Assembly (NCBI GenBank): GCA_011316305.1
Contig: SAUG01000015.1
Coordinates: 619,980 to 683,979 of the forward strand
DNA length: 64,000 nucleotides
Direction of reading: 5' to 3'
DNA from: Rusavskia elegans
Lineage: Eukaryota; Ascomycota; Lecanoromycetes; Teloschistales; Teloschistaceae
Part shown: piece by piece, positions 37,190 through 50,200 of the stretch
Layout: each line of letters begins with the position of its first letter
How positions within the stretch are numbered: position 1 is the stretch's first letter
Translations under genes and position numbers: made by a program
Notes under the pieces: generated by a model
Told to the model about the DNA's origin: nothing
Database searches by the model: none
Seen by the model: the letters and a program-made list of their open reading frames with translations, nothing else

Positions 37190-38010
37190 TATTAGTTTTA
37201 GTATCCGATAAACTAGAAATTCGGTAAATAAGTTAAACGTTAGTATACTAGTATCGAATATACGGTAATAGACTTTATATTCTAGTTTAATTTAAGTAAA
37301 TAACGATTTTTTAAAATAATTATTTAAATTTAATTAGTAATATAATATAGTCCTTTATCGATAATTTTATTAACGTAGAAATATTTATAGATAAATAGAC
37401 TTTATAGTTATCGCTTCTTTTTATTTTTCTTTTACTAGTAATATAAGCTTTATAATATCTAAAATATTTTAAATACGTATATATTATTATAATAGCTATA
37501 GCTTTAAACTAAACAAGATAGTAGTATCTATATCTATAATAATTATATCTATCCGTATAGATATTATTTATCTCGATATAGCTAGAGTAATATTTTTCGA
37601 TTTTAATAAAAATATTTTCTTTATCGTTTCTAAAATGTATTATTTAACTTTTTTATCTTCTTTTAATTTAATAAATAAATAAAGCTTTTAGCTGTAGTAG
37701 CTAGTATACTAGCTAGCGATCGATTTATAGCTAGTAATCCTTTTAAAGCTATACGGGCTAAAAAGTACTTTAATTCTTTAACGGAGCGTTTAGATATAAG
37801 TTATACGATAAATATAGCTGAAACGATAACTATAGATATAGTAGAAGATTCGTAATCGCGAATAAAAAAGAAAATAGTTAAAATAAAAGTAATTAACTAC
37901 GCTATAAAATTTATATAATAAACTATATATTTTTAGCTATAAAAGTTTCTTTATATATAAAATACTATAATTATTACTATATATAATATTAAGAAAATAT
38001 ATATAAATAA
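37190..38010 (+). repeat. Dispersed repeat R3, copy 2
   Basis: Same orientation as copy 1. The GTATCCGATAAAC block (37200), the GCTAGC-rich block (about 37695-37745) and the 3' part are all recognisable but fully RIP-converted. For example, the TTGCTTGACGA-like part of copy 1 is now TA-rich. Confidence 0.6.
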
Positions 38011-38439
38011 ATATATATAAATTTAATTAAATTCTAAATAAAAATTATTTAAAGAAATTAGAAAAAATATAGAAATTAAATTTAATAATATTTATAAATT
38101 TAACCAAGTATAAATTTTAGATTATCCGTTATTATTTTATTAAAATTGATTTTTATATTTTAAATAAATTATATTAAATTTTTATATAAAGTTATTATTT
38201 TAAAATCGAATTTTTTTATATTTATTTTGAAATACGAATATAATCTACTATTATTTATTATAGTAGAAATAGAATGATTAATAATTACTCGCCTTAATTT
38301 CTCTTTCTATTACGTAACGAAATATTAAAATTCGAATTTTTAGTAATTAAATATTTTATATAGAATTATTTTACGTTAACGAATATATATAGCTAATTTT
38401 TATCTCTATTATAAACGATTATTCGATATTTTAAAATAA

Positions 38440-39219
38440 TTTTTAATATATACGAATTTAATTAATAGACGTTAAAATTTAAGATTTATAAAAAATTATT
38501 ATCTATATTACGATCGTATAGATCTTAATAGTTTTATAAAGTCGACGTTAAATTTTATCTAAATTTAATATTTTTATTTTTTTACTATATATATATAGAT
38601 CGTAGCTGACGCTATAGATTAAAAACTATATATTTTGAAAAATTTATTTTAATTTTTAAACGCTATAAAATTAAAGAAATTATAATTAATTATCGTTATA
38701 TAGATATATATATAAATAAAAACTATTAGTAATTTTTTTAATAATTTAACGAAATTATCGTTAAATATTATCTAATTCTAATATTTGTTATTTTTTAATA
38801 TATATAGATAATATTTATTTTAATCTATATATTATATTTTATAAAATTATTAATATTTATTTAATATTTTTAAATAATATAAAAAAAGTTAAATTTTAAT
38901 TAATAGACGTTATATAATTATATATATAAAATTCGAAGTTAAATAATATTCGCTAATAATTCTACTAGATTAGTATTAAATTTTATCAAATTTTATTATT
39001 TATTTCGTTAACTTTCTACTATAAATATATAATATATAACTAATATTTAAAACTATATATTATATATAAAAGAAGATTTATTTAAAGTTTTTTAACGATA
39101 TAGAAAAAATAAAATTCTAATTAATAGTCGTTAAGTAATTCTATATATAAAAAAGAGTTACTAGTAATATTTTTAATAGTTCTACTAGAACTACTATATT
39201 TTATTTAAATCTAATATCT
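38440..39219. repeat. Satellite-like array, about 215-bp period
   Basis: Four degenerate units marked by AATTAATAGACGTTAAA-like blocks near 38462, 38685, 38900 and 39120, each followed by a TATATATA run and an AAATTTTATCTAAATCTAATAT-type block. Related to 20585-21000. The array continues behind the SINE at 39674. Confidence 0.6.
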
Positions 39220-39233
39220 ATTACTTTTTAATT

Positions 39234-39658
39234 GGCCTGGTGGCGCAGTGATAACGCTGCGTAACCGGAAGGCCTAATAGATCCGTGTTCTATTTCGGAG
39301 TTAGCGGAGTTAATCTAGCGGGTCGGGGGTTCGAATCCCTCGAAGGCTAACCTAATACTTGAGTTTTTTCTATCGACTAAGTCGATTTTTATAGAGTTAA
39401 AAATACAGGAAGACTAGATAGTAGATCGTCTCGGCCTAGCCCGATCGATCGAACTTAATTAAGTTAATTAATAAGTTTAAATAAATTACAGTTTCCTTCT
39501 AGGTTTTAGTTCAGATCTAGCTCCTTCGGGAGTCCTTAATTCGAGTTTTCGGTAAAATATTTAAGTATTAAATAATTACGTAATCTGATCGGTTTAGCGC
39601 CCCTAGCGTTAGAATTATAAAAGATTAAAATCAAAATTCGAATGATTAATCGTATATA
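39234..39658 (+). mobile_element. tRNA-derived SINE, copy 1
   Basis: A 425-bp element flanked by a perfect 15-bp direct repeat TATTACTTTTTAATT (39219-39233 and 39659-39673). The head (39234-39350) carries an RNA polymerase III A box TGGCGCAGTGA (39241-39251) and B box GGTTCGAATCC (39328-39338), 87 bp apart start to start. That is longer than in a normal tRNA and leaves no clean anticodon stem. The last part of the head can pair with its start (GCCT with AGGC), as in an acceptor stem. Behind it is a tail of about 300 bp, unrelated to tRNA but shared by all copies, ending CGAATGATTAATCG and a short TATATAT tail. This copy keeps many CpA/TpG steps, so it is only lightly RIP-mutated. It sits inside the satellite array. 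Confidence 0.85.
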
Positions 39659-39673
39659 TATTACTTTTTAATT

Positions 39674-39900
39674 TATATATATATATAATAGATATTTTAC
39701 GTTATTTCTAAAAAAAAACTATATAAATTAAATTATTTATTAGAAAATTCTAAATAATAGATAAATAAATAAAATTTAATTAATAGACGTTAAAGAAATA
39801 AATATATATAAATTTATTATTATTAATTTTATAAAAACTTTAATAATTAATTCTATTAACGAAATATCTCCGTTTTAACTAATTAATAAATTTAGAAACT
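39674..39900. repeat. Continuation of the satellite array behind the SINE
   Basis: An AATTAATAGACGTTAAAG block recurs at about 39778. Subtracting the SINE and its target duplication leaves the spacing to the last upstream unit near 220 bp, so the SINE split one array. Confidence 0.5.
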
Positions 39901-40224
39901 ATATTATTTTACATTATAAATAGAAACTAGTAGAAATATAGTAGTATTAAATATTAAAATAAAATTTAAATTAGAAATGAAATAAAAGAACGCTAGTATA
40001 TAGAATTAAAATTAAATTCGAATATCGATAATAAAATTAAAATTAAATATAAATTAATCTAATTTTATTTAAAACTAGAATCGATATATATTATTATTTA
40101 ATTTATATTAAATAATTTATAGATTAGATATTATAATAGTATTTAATTATTAATAAATATTCGAACTTCTAGAATTATAATAATATAATCGAATTTTAAA
40201 ATTTTCGATTCGATTTTATATAAC

Positions 40225-41100
40225 TATTATAGTTAGACCTCGGAACGGATTAGATCGGATCGGATTCTAGAATTTTTAATCCGATCCGAAGCGAATTTAG
40301 ATATTTCCGGATTAGATTATAAACGGATTAAAATATAAATAGGTTTTCCCGGATTTATTCCGGTTAAAAAACGAATTAATTAATCTCTACGCTAATATAG
40401 GCGCTAAAATAGCGTATATAAACCTTTCTAGTATTTTAGTATATTATAAAACTAGGATTTATAAATATATTAATTTAGCGTTTATATTTAATTTATAGAA
40501 ATTTAATTTAAAAATTATTATTTTTAGTAAATTCTAAACTAGCCGGTTCTAGTCGGATTTCTATTAAACCGTTAGATATTTAATCCGATTTTAATAATCC
40601 GATCCGGATCCGACCCGAGTTTTAGTAAATCGAATCTAGATCGGATTATTTAGTAATCCGATCCGGATCTAATTTAATTATAAAATATATTTAATATAAT
40701 ATAATTTTAATAGTTTAATAAAGTTAATATATTTAGATAATATATTTTCTCTAATTAGAATCTTTCTAGCTAGCGTAGTTAATTAATTAAAATTTTTTAA
40801 TAGATTTATATAAAAGTTATACTAGCTTTATATTTTTTATACTAGAATATAATAGTTGTAGCGGATCGGATCGGATTATAATCTAAAATCCGAAACCCGG
40901 TCGGGTCGAATCGGATTAGTTAACTTGGATTTAAAATTTAATCTAATAGTTAATTTAATAAATCCTAATCTAAATCCGACTTATTTTAATTCGGGTTAGG
41001 TCGATATCTATATAATTCGATTTAATCCCGACCCGAATCTACTCGGGTCGGATTTAAATCAAAAATTTCTATATCCCGATCCGAGAAGTAGTTATAGTTA
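40225..41100. repeat. Cluster of three dispersed CGGATC/CCGACCC blocks
   Basis: Blocks at 40225-40340, 40545-40680 and 40860-41100. They include AGATCGGATCGGATTCTAG, AATCCGATCCGGATCCGACC and GGTCGGGTCGAATCGGATT. Runs in one orientation are followed by their complements, so single strands could form hairpins. No coding sequence. Confidence 0.55.
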
Positions 41101-42085
41101 TTAAAGTATCAATAGTTTTAATACTAATTTTAAAATCTTTTAACTAAAATTAAAATACATTTTCCGTATTTATATATATTTATAAAATTATAAAACTATT
41201 TTAATATTCTATTTTAAATTATGATTTAATATAATTAATTATCTAGTTTTAAAAAATTTAATAATAATATTATATATTTCTATTTTAATATTTCCATTAT
41301 TTTTATTAAATATTTATACTTTTTCGTAATAGTTCGGATTTTAGTATTTCTAATAAATAGATATCTATAGTTATATAATTTTCTAGTAAATATATTTTCT
41401 AAATCTACTTTTTTTATTTATTAAATATATAATAGTTTTTATAATAATTAATTTTTCTCTATTTATATATACGGGCCTATATACTCGTATCTTTAATATT
41501 TATTTTTTACAATTTAATAATAAAAGTATTAATTAATTAAATTATATAACTTTTTAAAAACTTTAATATTTTATCGAAAATTAATTTAAAATTTCTAAAA
41601 AAAAAAATTTTAGATTATAATTCTATTAGAAAAATCGTAATTTTTTTAAATTTTATTTATTTTATTTTAATAGAATTAATTTATATAATTAGATCGATCC
41701 GATTTATTATAAAATTCTTTTATATATTTATTTTATATAAAAAATCTATTTTATTAATAGAAAAAATTTAAAAATTAGTTAGCTTTCGAAAAATATAAAT
41801 CTTCGATTCGTTATTTCCGAATTTAATTTTAATTTCTAAAAAAACGATAAATTTATTAATAATAGATCTACTAGATAATATAAGTTTTACTACTATATTA
41901 TTTAAACTAAAAATTAAAATTTTTATTTTCTATTTTTTTATATTAAACTATTAATTTAGCTTTAAATATAAATAGATATATTTTATTTATAATTACGTAA
42001 ATCTTTTTTAAAAAAGAATTATATTAATAGATATCGATATAAATAATATATTTTAACGATAAATATACTAAAATAATATCAAAAT
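41101..42085. other. RIP-degraded AT-rich stretch, no recognisable gene
   Basis: Nearly pure A/T. No terminal repeat, frame or RNA gene seen. Confidence 0.55.
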
Positions 42086-42089
42086 ATCT

Positions 42090-42900
42090 ATAAATTTCTC
42101 TTTAGTAGAATTTTATCTAAATCTATATTAAATTTATAAATATATATATATATAACCTTTATTAACGTTATTTATAATTACGAATATTATATTTTATATA
42201 TAAAGAAACTTTTTATAGCTAAAGGCGTATTTATTAGATAAAATTTATAGCGTTAATTACTTTTATTTATTTATTTTCTTTTTTATTCGATTACGAATTA
42301 TTTACTATATAAATATAAATATATTATTTATAGTTTTTGATCTATTAATCTTTTTTCGACGTTATAAATATTTATAAATATCGATTATTTCTACTAAAAT
42401 TATTTACTATACTATAAAATTAATATCTATAGTTATTATTTCGGCTATATTTAATAGATAACTAATATTTTATCGTTCTATTAAATATATAAGATACTTT
42501 TTAACTTATATAACTTTAAAATAATAACTAGCTAATACGCTAGCTACTATAATTTAAAATTTTATCCGATCGATTAAAATAAAAAAAGATAGAAAATCGA
42601 ATTAAAATAGTATATATCTAGTTTTTATTCGATATTATAGATAGATATAAATATCTAATATCTCTATTATAGCTATTATATATACTATAGTATATTTATT
42701 TATAGTTTTTACCTCGGCTATATCTATTCTATAATCTATATTTTAATATTTTACTAAATTATTAAAAAGTTTATTAGCTTATATAGTTTTAAAAAGATCG
42801 CTAGCTATAAGATAATTACTAAATAATACGTTAGTTTCTATAGCTAGAAGTTATATCCGATTAATTAAATTAAAAAAATATAGAAAAACCGGATAGTATA
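42090..42900 (-). repeat. Dispersed repeat R3, copy 3 (inverted, split)
   Basis: Inverted homologue of 10290-11258, heavily RIP-converted. Its other end (the GTACCCGGTAAACC side) reappears at about 43440-43560, so about 500 bp carrying CGGATC-type blocks was apparently inserted into it. Confidence 0.55.
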
Positions 42901-43034
42901 TTTTAAAAATATTAAAAAAAATTATTATAATTTAGTTTAGTTAATAATAATAACTATTACGAAAGTATATATCTGTATAAAGAATTTTAATTAAAACAAT
43001 ATTTATAAAAGATTTATATTATAAATAAACTAAT

Positions 43035-43400
43035 TATCGGATTAGATTTTTCTAGAATTCGATTTAATTCGGTTCCGGATTCGATTCGTTAAAACCGTTA
43101 AAACCTAATATAAAAGTAAAACTCTGATATAAAAATTATATAAATTTATTTAAAAATAAATTTATTAAATTAACTATATAAGCCTAAAGATTTATATTTA
43201 AATTAAATATATTATCTAAATATATTATATTTTTATATAATTAATTAATTTAATATTTATAGTAAAATTTATTTTAAATTATATAATTATATTATATATA
43301 GAAAGTTTAGTAGGTCGGATTAAACCGACTCGCTAAAACTCGGATCGGATTTTCGAAATATTAATAGAAATTTATATCGAAATAGCCAGTTAAATTATAG
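43035..43400. repeat. Two dispersed CGGATC/CCGACCC blocks within R3 copy 3
   Basis: Blocks at 43035-43110 (TTCGGTTCCGGATTCGATT) and 43310-43400 (AGGTCGGATTAAACCGACTC) lie in inverted arrangement about 200 bp apart. They look like the two ends of one small inserted element; this is inference. Confidence 0.45.
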
Positions 43401-43944
43401 AATAGATATAAATTAATTTTATATAATTTTTTAGTTAAAATTAATTAGACTAGATTACTAGTTCTTATACTATATATCTAACGCTAGCGTACTAATATTA
43501 AATTATTTATAGAACCGACGGTTAATCGAATACTAAAAAAATAAAGAATATAATATAAAAGAAATCAATATAATAATAGAAATATTGTTTTATATTAATT
43601 AAATAATAAATATAAATTTATTTATATTACTACTAATATATAGATTAGCGGATTCGTTTATAAAATAAGTCGATTTATAAAAAAAATCTACTAAAATATT
43701 ATTTAAATATAAAAATACTCGGATAATTATTAAAATAAAAAGTAAAAAAATAGTATTTTAGATAATAAAAAGAAAATAAATTATACCTTTTTACGAATAA
43801 TTTAAAAATATAAACTTTAAATAAAATATTTAATTATAATAAAATCGAATTATTTTTTATTAAAGAAATTAGAAAATTTTAGAACTTTAAATTCGACCTA
43901 TCTAAAAATATTAAAATAGATATAATATTTTTTATATCTTTTTT

Positions 43945-44179
43945 TATAAAATAGGTATATTTCTAGAATAGTATATAATTATTGACCAGATAAAAAGTAT
44001 ATTATAGAATTAATCTATATTCTAGAAAAATTAGAATATAGCCTAGTAATAAAAAAAAAAAACAGAAAAAAATCGAGATCCGACGCGCTAATAATATTCT
44101 AGCGACTAGATAATAAATCTTATTTTTAAATATTCTAATTATATCTTTAGAATCTATATAACGCGTCTAGTATATTATA
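43945..44179 (-). repeat. 3' LTR of the second Gypsy element
   Basis: 235 bp, aligned with 51977-52216 with small indels in an A-rich run and transition differences. Shared block: AATCGAGATCCGACGCGCTA here, AATCGAGATCCGATACGCTA in the partner. Confidence 0.8.
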
Positions 44180-45299
44180 ATTACCTTTTCTTTAGTAATA
44201 TTATATTCGATATTATACTATATCTATCTATATATTTATAGTATTTATTAAATAAATCTATTTACTTTATAGTTAACTATAAAGTTTAAAAAAAGTAAAA
44301 AAAGAGTTACTTTTTAGCTATTATTATAATCGACCCCCTTTTATATATAACTATACTTTAATTATATAGATATATACTAGAATAAAGTTAAAAAGGAGAA
44401 ATATTACTATAAATCGAATATAGGTTTTTTAATTAGCGAGATATAATCGTAATTACGGTAAGAAAAATAAACTACGATACTATAGTACCGTTAAATAAAA
44501 GCTATAACTTTATTTTAATATATTTTTAAAGAAATATACTTTATTTATAGATATATACTATATTTATATCTATATATATATAGTTTATAAATAATATTAA
44601 ATAAATATTCTAATAAATATAATCAAACCCAGATCTAATATAAATATTCGAAGATTTTAAATAGTAAATAAATATTCGAAACGATATAGTTCCGACGCGC
44701 TAGTAGTAATATAGTAATATTTTATTTAGTAGAAATTCTAATTTTTTATATTTTATTTATTTAAATAGTTTTTTACCGTTTATATAAATTTTTTACCTTT
44801 GTATATATAAATATATCTTCTTTATTATATATTAGATATTTATACTATACGACTAGCGATTATAGTAATATAAATCGCTTACGCTCTATTTTTAAATATT
44901 CGAAAGCTTACTTTACTAATATCTGCTCTAATTATAAAAAGGATAGAAAGAGTTTATCTAATTATAAAATAGTATAGTTTTCTTTATTATATTAGTTCTA
45001 GGCTAACTATAATGGATATTTTATTCTTATAACTAGGCTATAAAATGAATAATAAATATTTATCGGTTTATAGTTTAAAATAAAAAAGAATTTTCGTTTA
45101 ATAACTATAAATTTATAAGAAAGTTTATTTTAAATATTATAAATATTATTAAATATATTTCTATTTTTAATATAATACTATATAATTTTATATAGATATC
45201 TATAACTTTTAACTACTTCGCGGTTATATTAAACTCTATTTTTAAATACCTAGATATATATAAATACGTTAACTAAAATCTAGTTTAAAAGAATAAAAT

Positions 45300-46330
45300 T
45301 ATATAGACTAAACTGGTTATTTTAAAATATAAACTTTATAAATATAAAACGCAGCAGGCTGCTATTATTTCTAATTCCTTTTTATAAAACTTCGATTTCC
45401 TTTTATATTTATTATTTCTATTTATTTTTTATTATAAAAACTCTATCCTATCGATAATATCTAGACCTTTATTTTTTAGAATAGATACTACTAGTATTCC
45501 GGCGGTAGTATAGATATCTACTATAGTATTTCGGCCTACTATTATATTATATTTATCTTTCGGTTTAAAACCTTTAAATATAATTTAATAATCTTTTATA
45601 TAAAATAGCTAATCGCTAATATAATATTATAAAATTCGGATAATATTCTATAAATTATAGTATTTCTTATTATAGGAAGATATAAATTCTATTTACTTTC
45701 GGCTAATACTATTTATTAGATTTCGGATAATAGATTAGATAGACCTACTCTAATATATACGCTGTCTTTAAGATATCTAATACCGATAATCGAGTAATTT
45801 ATATCTACTATCGAGATTTCTTTATATAAATTAATACTTTTTTTATTCTTCTAGTTATTTTCGAAGCCGATATAACCTTTTAATAGACTATTCTATATTT
45901 TCGATACCTATAATAATAGAAAGCTATATTAAATTACCTTTCTATATACTATTAAATAAAAAGAGGATATATATTTATTTCCGATAGTTCTATTATAGTT
46001 TCTATTAACTTTCCCGCGTATAGCTTTAAAGGTACCGGAAGTATCCGGATCCTAATTTCTAGAAATTAGAATTATCGATATCCCGGCTTTTTAGATAATC
46101 TCTTCGCTAAATAATTCAATATCTTTCGATATCTTCGATTCTATCTATAAATTTCTATAAACTTTTTTTTCGGTAGTATTAAAGTAGATTATTCTTCCGG
46201 TACTATTTCCTCTATCTATTATAAAATAAAAAGATAGCCTAGAAAAGAAATATATAGTAAAACTAGATCGGTTTTATAAATATAGGTATCTAAAAACTAG
46301 AATATATAATCTATATTATAGTAAATAAAA
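45300..46330 (-). pseudogene. Extra reading-frame relic between pol and the 3' LTR
   Basis: From about 46330 to 45600 one minus frame is protein-like for more than 200 codons once TAG/TAA are read as Gln/Trp. It includes GRIIYFNTTEKKVYRNL near 46200-46150, IGNKYISSFYLIVYRKV near 45985-45935 and YLKDSVYIRVGLSNLLSEI near 45775-45720. It follows the chromodomain relic and precedes the 3' LTR. Most fungal Gypsy elements end soon after the chromodomain, so this is unusual. It may be a third retrotransposon gene or a captured or nested sequence. I recognise no domain. Confidence 0.5.
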
Positions 46331-46489
46331 TTCCTAGTATTATAGATTCTATAGAATAATTTAAAAAAATTTATTAACTATAAATCTATTTCTAGATATA
46401 TATATATAATACGTATATCCTATAAACGCCTAATATCTATAGTTATAGCTTATTTCCGTTAAATTCTATTTTTTTATACTTTTTTATTA

Positions 46490-49400
46490 GAGGGTTATCC
46501 AAATTATATATTTTAATAAATATTTAAATATCTTTAAAGTCTTTTTATAGTTACTAGAGATTATATTTCTTTAGCTAACTAGTCTATTTAACTAAATATT
46601 TAGTTTTTAGTTCCTCGCCTTTTTTAGGTCTTATAAATCTTTTATCTAAAATAGTTTCTATCTTCTATTTCTTTTTATTATTAATAAGATTCGGTAATAG
46701 ATATTCTAGTAATTTACTATCCTAGTAGTAATAGAACTTTTCTAATAAAAATATATAAAAGATATTATAAATTTTTAATCTAACTAGAAAAACTAACCGG
46801 TAAATATAAAAGTCTATATATTTTAAAATCCGATATAATTCTACGAATTTAAAAGTAATCTTTATTAATTATTTAAATTTTAGATTTTTTATAGATAATA
46901 GTACTAAATTACTAACCTTATATTCTATCGGTTAATATTTTTTATTATTATATTTAGTCTAGTTTATTTAAATTTTATTTTAATTTATATATATTAATTT
47001 ATATATTTTTTATAAAACTATAATTTATTTCTTTACTATTAATATCTTCGTATTTACTATCTTTCTCTCTACGGTATTATCTTTAATACCTTTAAATATT
47101 ATATCTAGATTATAGTCTATAAGTATTTTTAAAAAAAATGTTTTTATAATATTATATTCGCTATTATTATAGGCGAATTTAGCTAAAGGTAGAAATTTAA
47201 TCTAGTTTTTCTATTTTTTATAAGTATATATTTTTAGATAATATTCTAATAATTAATTCTATTATTTAATTTATCTATCTATTTAAAAATAAAATATAGT
47301 ATTTAAATAACGTTTAGTTTTTAGATAATAGTAGACTTCCGACTAGAATATATTTATAAATAGTAAACTTTTATCGCTAATAATTCTATTAGGAATAAAT
47401 CTTTTATATTAAAGTTTATTAAAAATAAATTCTATAAAATTCTATATATTAATTGTTATATAATAAAGGATATACCTTACTATTCTAGTTAATCGAGCGA
47501 CGGCTATAAATACTAAATTTATTATATTTCGAAAGTATCGAATAGATAATAATCTAATTATAAAATCTATCGCTATTTTTTTTATAGTTATATAGAATAT
47601 AGAAGATTTTATAACTTTCTATATAATTTATATCTATAGACTTTAACTTATTAAAAGATATTATATATTTCTATATACTTTTAAATATATTTAAATAGTT
47701 TCGGCTAGCTATAACTATAACGAATAAGTAATAAAATTAGCTAATATCTAAAATATTAAGCTATAAAATTATTATAATATTTTACTAGAAACTCTATATA
47801 TAGTACTTTATTTTCGGGTATATATAAATACTTTTTATAAAAAAAAATCTATTTCTATTTCTATATTTTATAGCCCGGCTTTTTTTTTTTTAAATTACGC
47901 TAGATAGTCTATAAATACTTCTAAAATTCGGCTAGCAAACTTTAAAGCTAGATAAATATATCGCGTATACTAGAAGTTACTTTACTATAAACTATTTTAT
48001 TAATAATAGCTTTTTACACCGTTTAATATAGGATATCTAGGCTATAGTATATAATTCTAATAATAGAGTTTATTCTATTATCGTATCTTTTATCGGAAAT
48101 AGTTATTACTAATCTATCGCTACCGTATCGGCGACCTATTATATCTAGAAGTAATTTCGATAAATAAAATATATCGCGTCCTTTATTTAATAGTAGAGAG
48201 TTAATTTTATTATTTTTAGAATTTTTAGGTTCTATAGAAGGTTTTTTAGACCTTCTAGTTATACGTACGTATAAAATATAATTAACTCGAATTCTTTATA
48301 TAATAAACGGTTTACTATTAGATTTATAGCTAGTAAAGTTTAGCTTCTACTAATTTATAAATAATATTATTTTAGATTTAAAGATTAATATTTTTATAAT
48401 CCGGCTTTTTAGAAAACGGATTAGCTAGATTAGTTTTTTCTAAATAATAGAAGATATTAAAATCTATAGTAGTTAATTTAATAACCTAGTAGTATTATTA
48501 AATATTAAATTTTTTAACTTTAATAAAATTTTAAAGATTATTATAATCTATCTAGACCTTTATTATATATTTGATATCTTTAAAATAATATTTCTACTAT
48601 TCGATAATTTTAATAATAGCGAGTAATTCGATATTATATATCTTATAGTTATATTCGGTAAAAATTATTTTCTTCGACTAGAATATAACTAGATGCTAGC
48701 GACTATTTTTATTAGATTAAAATATAATTCTAATTAATTTAATTCTAGAAATATTAGTTTCGATATATATTTCTTTTTCTAGATCGAAGTACTATAATAT
48801 TTCTATAGTATAGAAAGTACGATTTAATTTTTTAAAAGCCTTTTAGTTTCTAATAGTCTAGTAAAACTATTCCGACTTTTTTTCGGCTATATTTTCTATA
48901 AACAAACTTATTAAAAGCGCTATAATCCGAAAATACTAGTAAATAAAGCGCCGATAGAAATTAATAAATTCTAAAAAAATCTATATTTTTCGGTAAATTT
49001 TTAGAACTAGCTATTCCTAAATAGTTTTTATTCGTTTCGAATTTATCAATATATTTTCTATAGATATAATAAAGTCTAAAAACTCTATATTTTTAAAATT
49101 AAAAATATATTTTTTAAAATTAAAGTATAGTTATTTATTACGAAGTTTTTAAACGACCTATCTAATATATTTCTAATATTTTTATTTTAAATTAAAAAAG
49201 ATTAGGTTATTATTTAGATAGACTATATAATAAATATTTATTAATTTCTTTAAAGCTCGATTAATATAGGCTAAAAGAGTCGTAGGTATATTAGTAAATC
49301 TAAAAGATATTATAAAATATTCGAAATATCTATATTTTATATAAAAAACGGTCTTTTATTTATTATTCTTTTTCATTCTAATTCGATAATAGATATCTTT

Positions 49401-50200
49401 AATATTATATTTAGAAAAATACTTTATTCTAGATAATCGATCTAGAATCTTAGAAATAAACGGTAAAAGATAACGGTTTTTAATTATTACCTTATTAAAA
49501 CCTCTATAGTTAATATAAATATAAAGACTACTATTTTTTTTTAGTATAAAAAGAATTAGAATTCCTATAAAAAATATTAAATAACGGATCTAGCTCTTTT
49601 TTAAAATACTATCTAGATAATTCTTTAGTTTATCGATTTTATATTTAAATAGGCTATAAATTAGGCTATATAGCGGGTCTTTTCTATCTAGTTTAATTAT
49701 ATAATTAATATTAATAAATAGCGGTAAAAAATTAACTAGATATATATTATAAACTTTAATCTCTTTATATATAGGTGCCGGAATTAATAGTTTAAACCGC
49801 TATATATTTTTATTATCTTTATTTTTATCGGCGCCGTTAGCTCCCGCCTATATAATAGTATCGTTATTAGATTTCGTATATACGGCGGTAATCGATATTA
49901 TATATACTAATATATACTTTTCGGTCTATAATATATAAATAAAAACTACCGGTAAATTAATACTAAAGCGGGTTAACTATTTTATTTCTATCTAGTTATT
50001 TTATATTATTTCGTTATAAATAGAAAATTACTATTATTTTAATACTAGATCTATAAATATATATATTTAATATAAAGCTAGTATATTTAAAAAAAATATC
50101 GTATTTATTAGTTGTATTTAGAATATAGAATCGCGATATATATATTTTCCGATAGTTTTAACTATTTATTATTATCTAGTTTAAATTATATATTCTATAA
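46490..50200 (-). pseudogene. Second Gypsy pol relic
   Basis: The reverse transcriptase is clear on minus at about 49520-49320: NYRGFNKVIIKNRYLLPF, then KILDRLSRIKYFSKYNIKD, then YYRIRMKK. The YxDD region follows near 49065-49030 in altered form (SIENILINS). RNase H and integrase should lie at about 48700-46750. The chromodomain ends the frame at about 46680-46500 (KIETILDKRF, then KYLVK). The stops and the lost active-site residues show it is inactive. The start of pol is not resolved. Confidence 0.75.

Noticed and set aside
39234..39350. A genuine tRNA gene with an intron.
   Set aside because: The box spacing is too long, no anticodon arm forms, and the same head plus a tail of about 300 bp occurs three times with separate target duplications, which fits a SINE.
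38440..39900. A CRISPR array because of regularly spaced repeats.
   Set aside because: Units are about 215 bp, degenerate along their whole length and without unique spacers, and the genome is eukaryotic.
40225..41100. Degenerate telomere or interstitial telomeric repeats.
   Set aside because: The words are CGGATC/CCGAC in both orientations, not TTAGGG-like, and are not in a regular tandem order.
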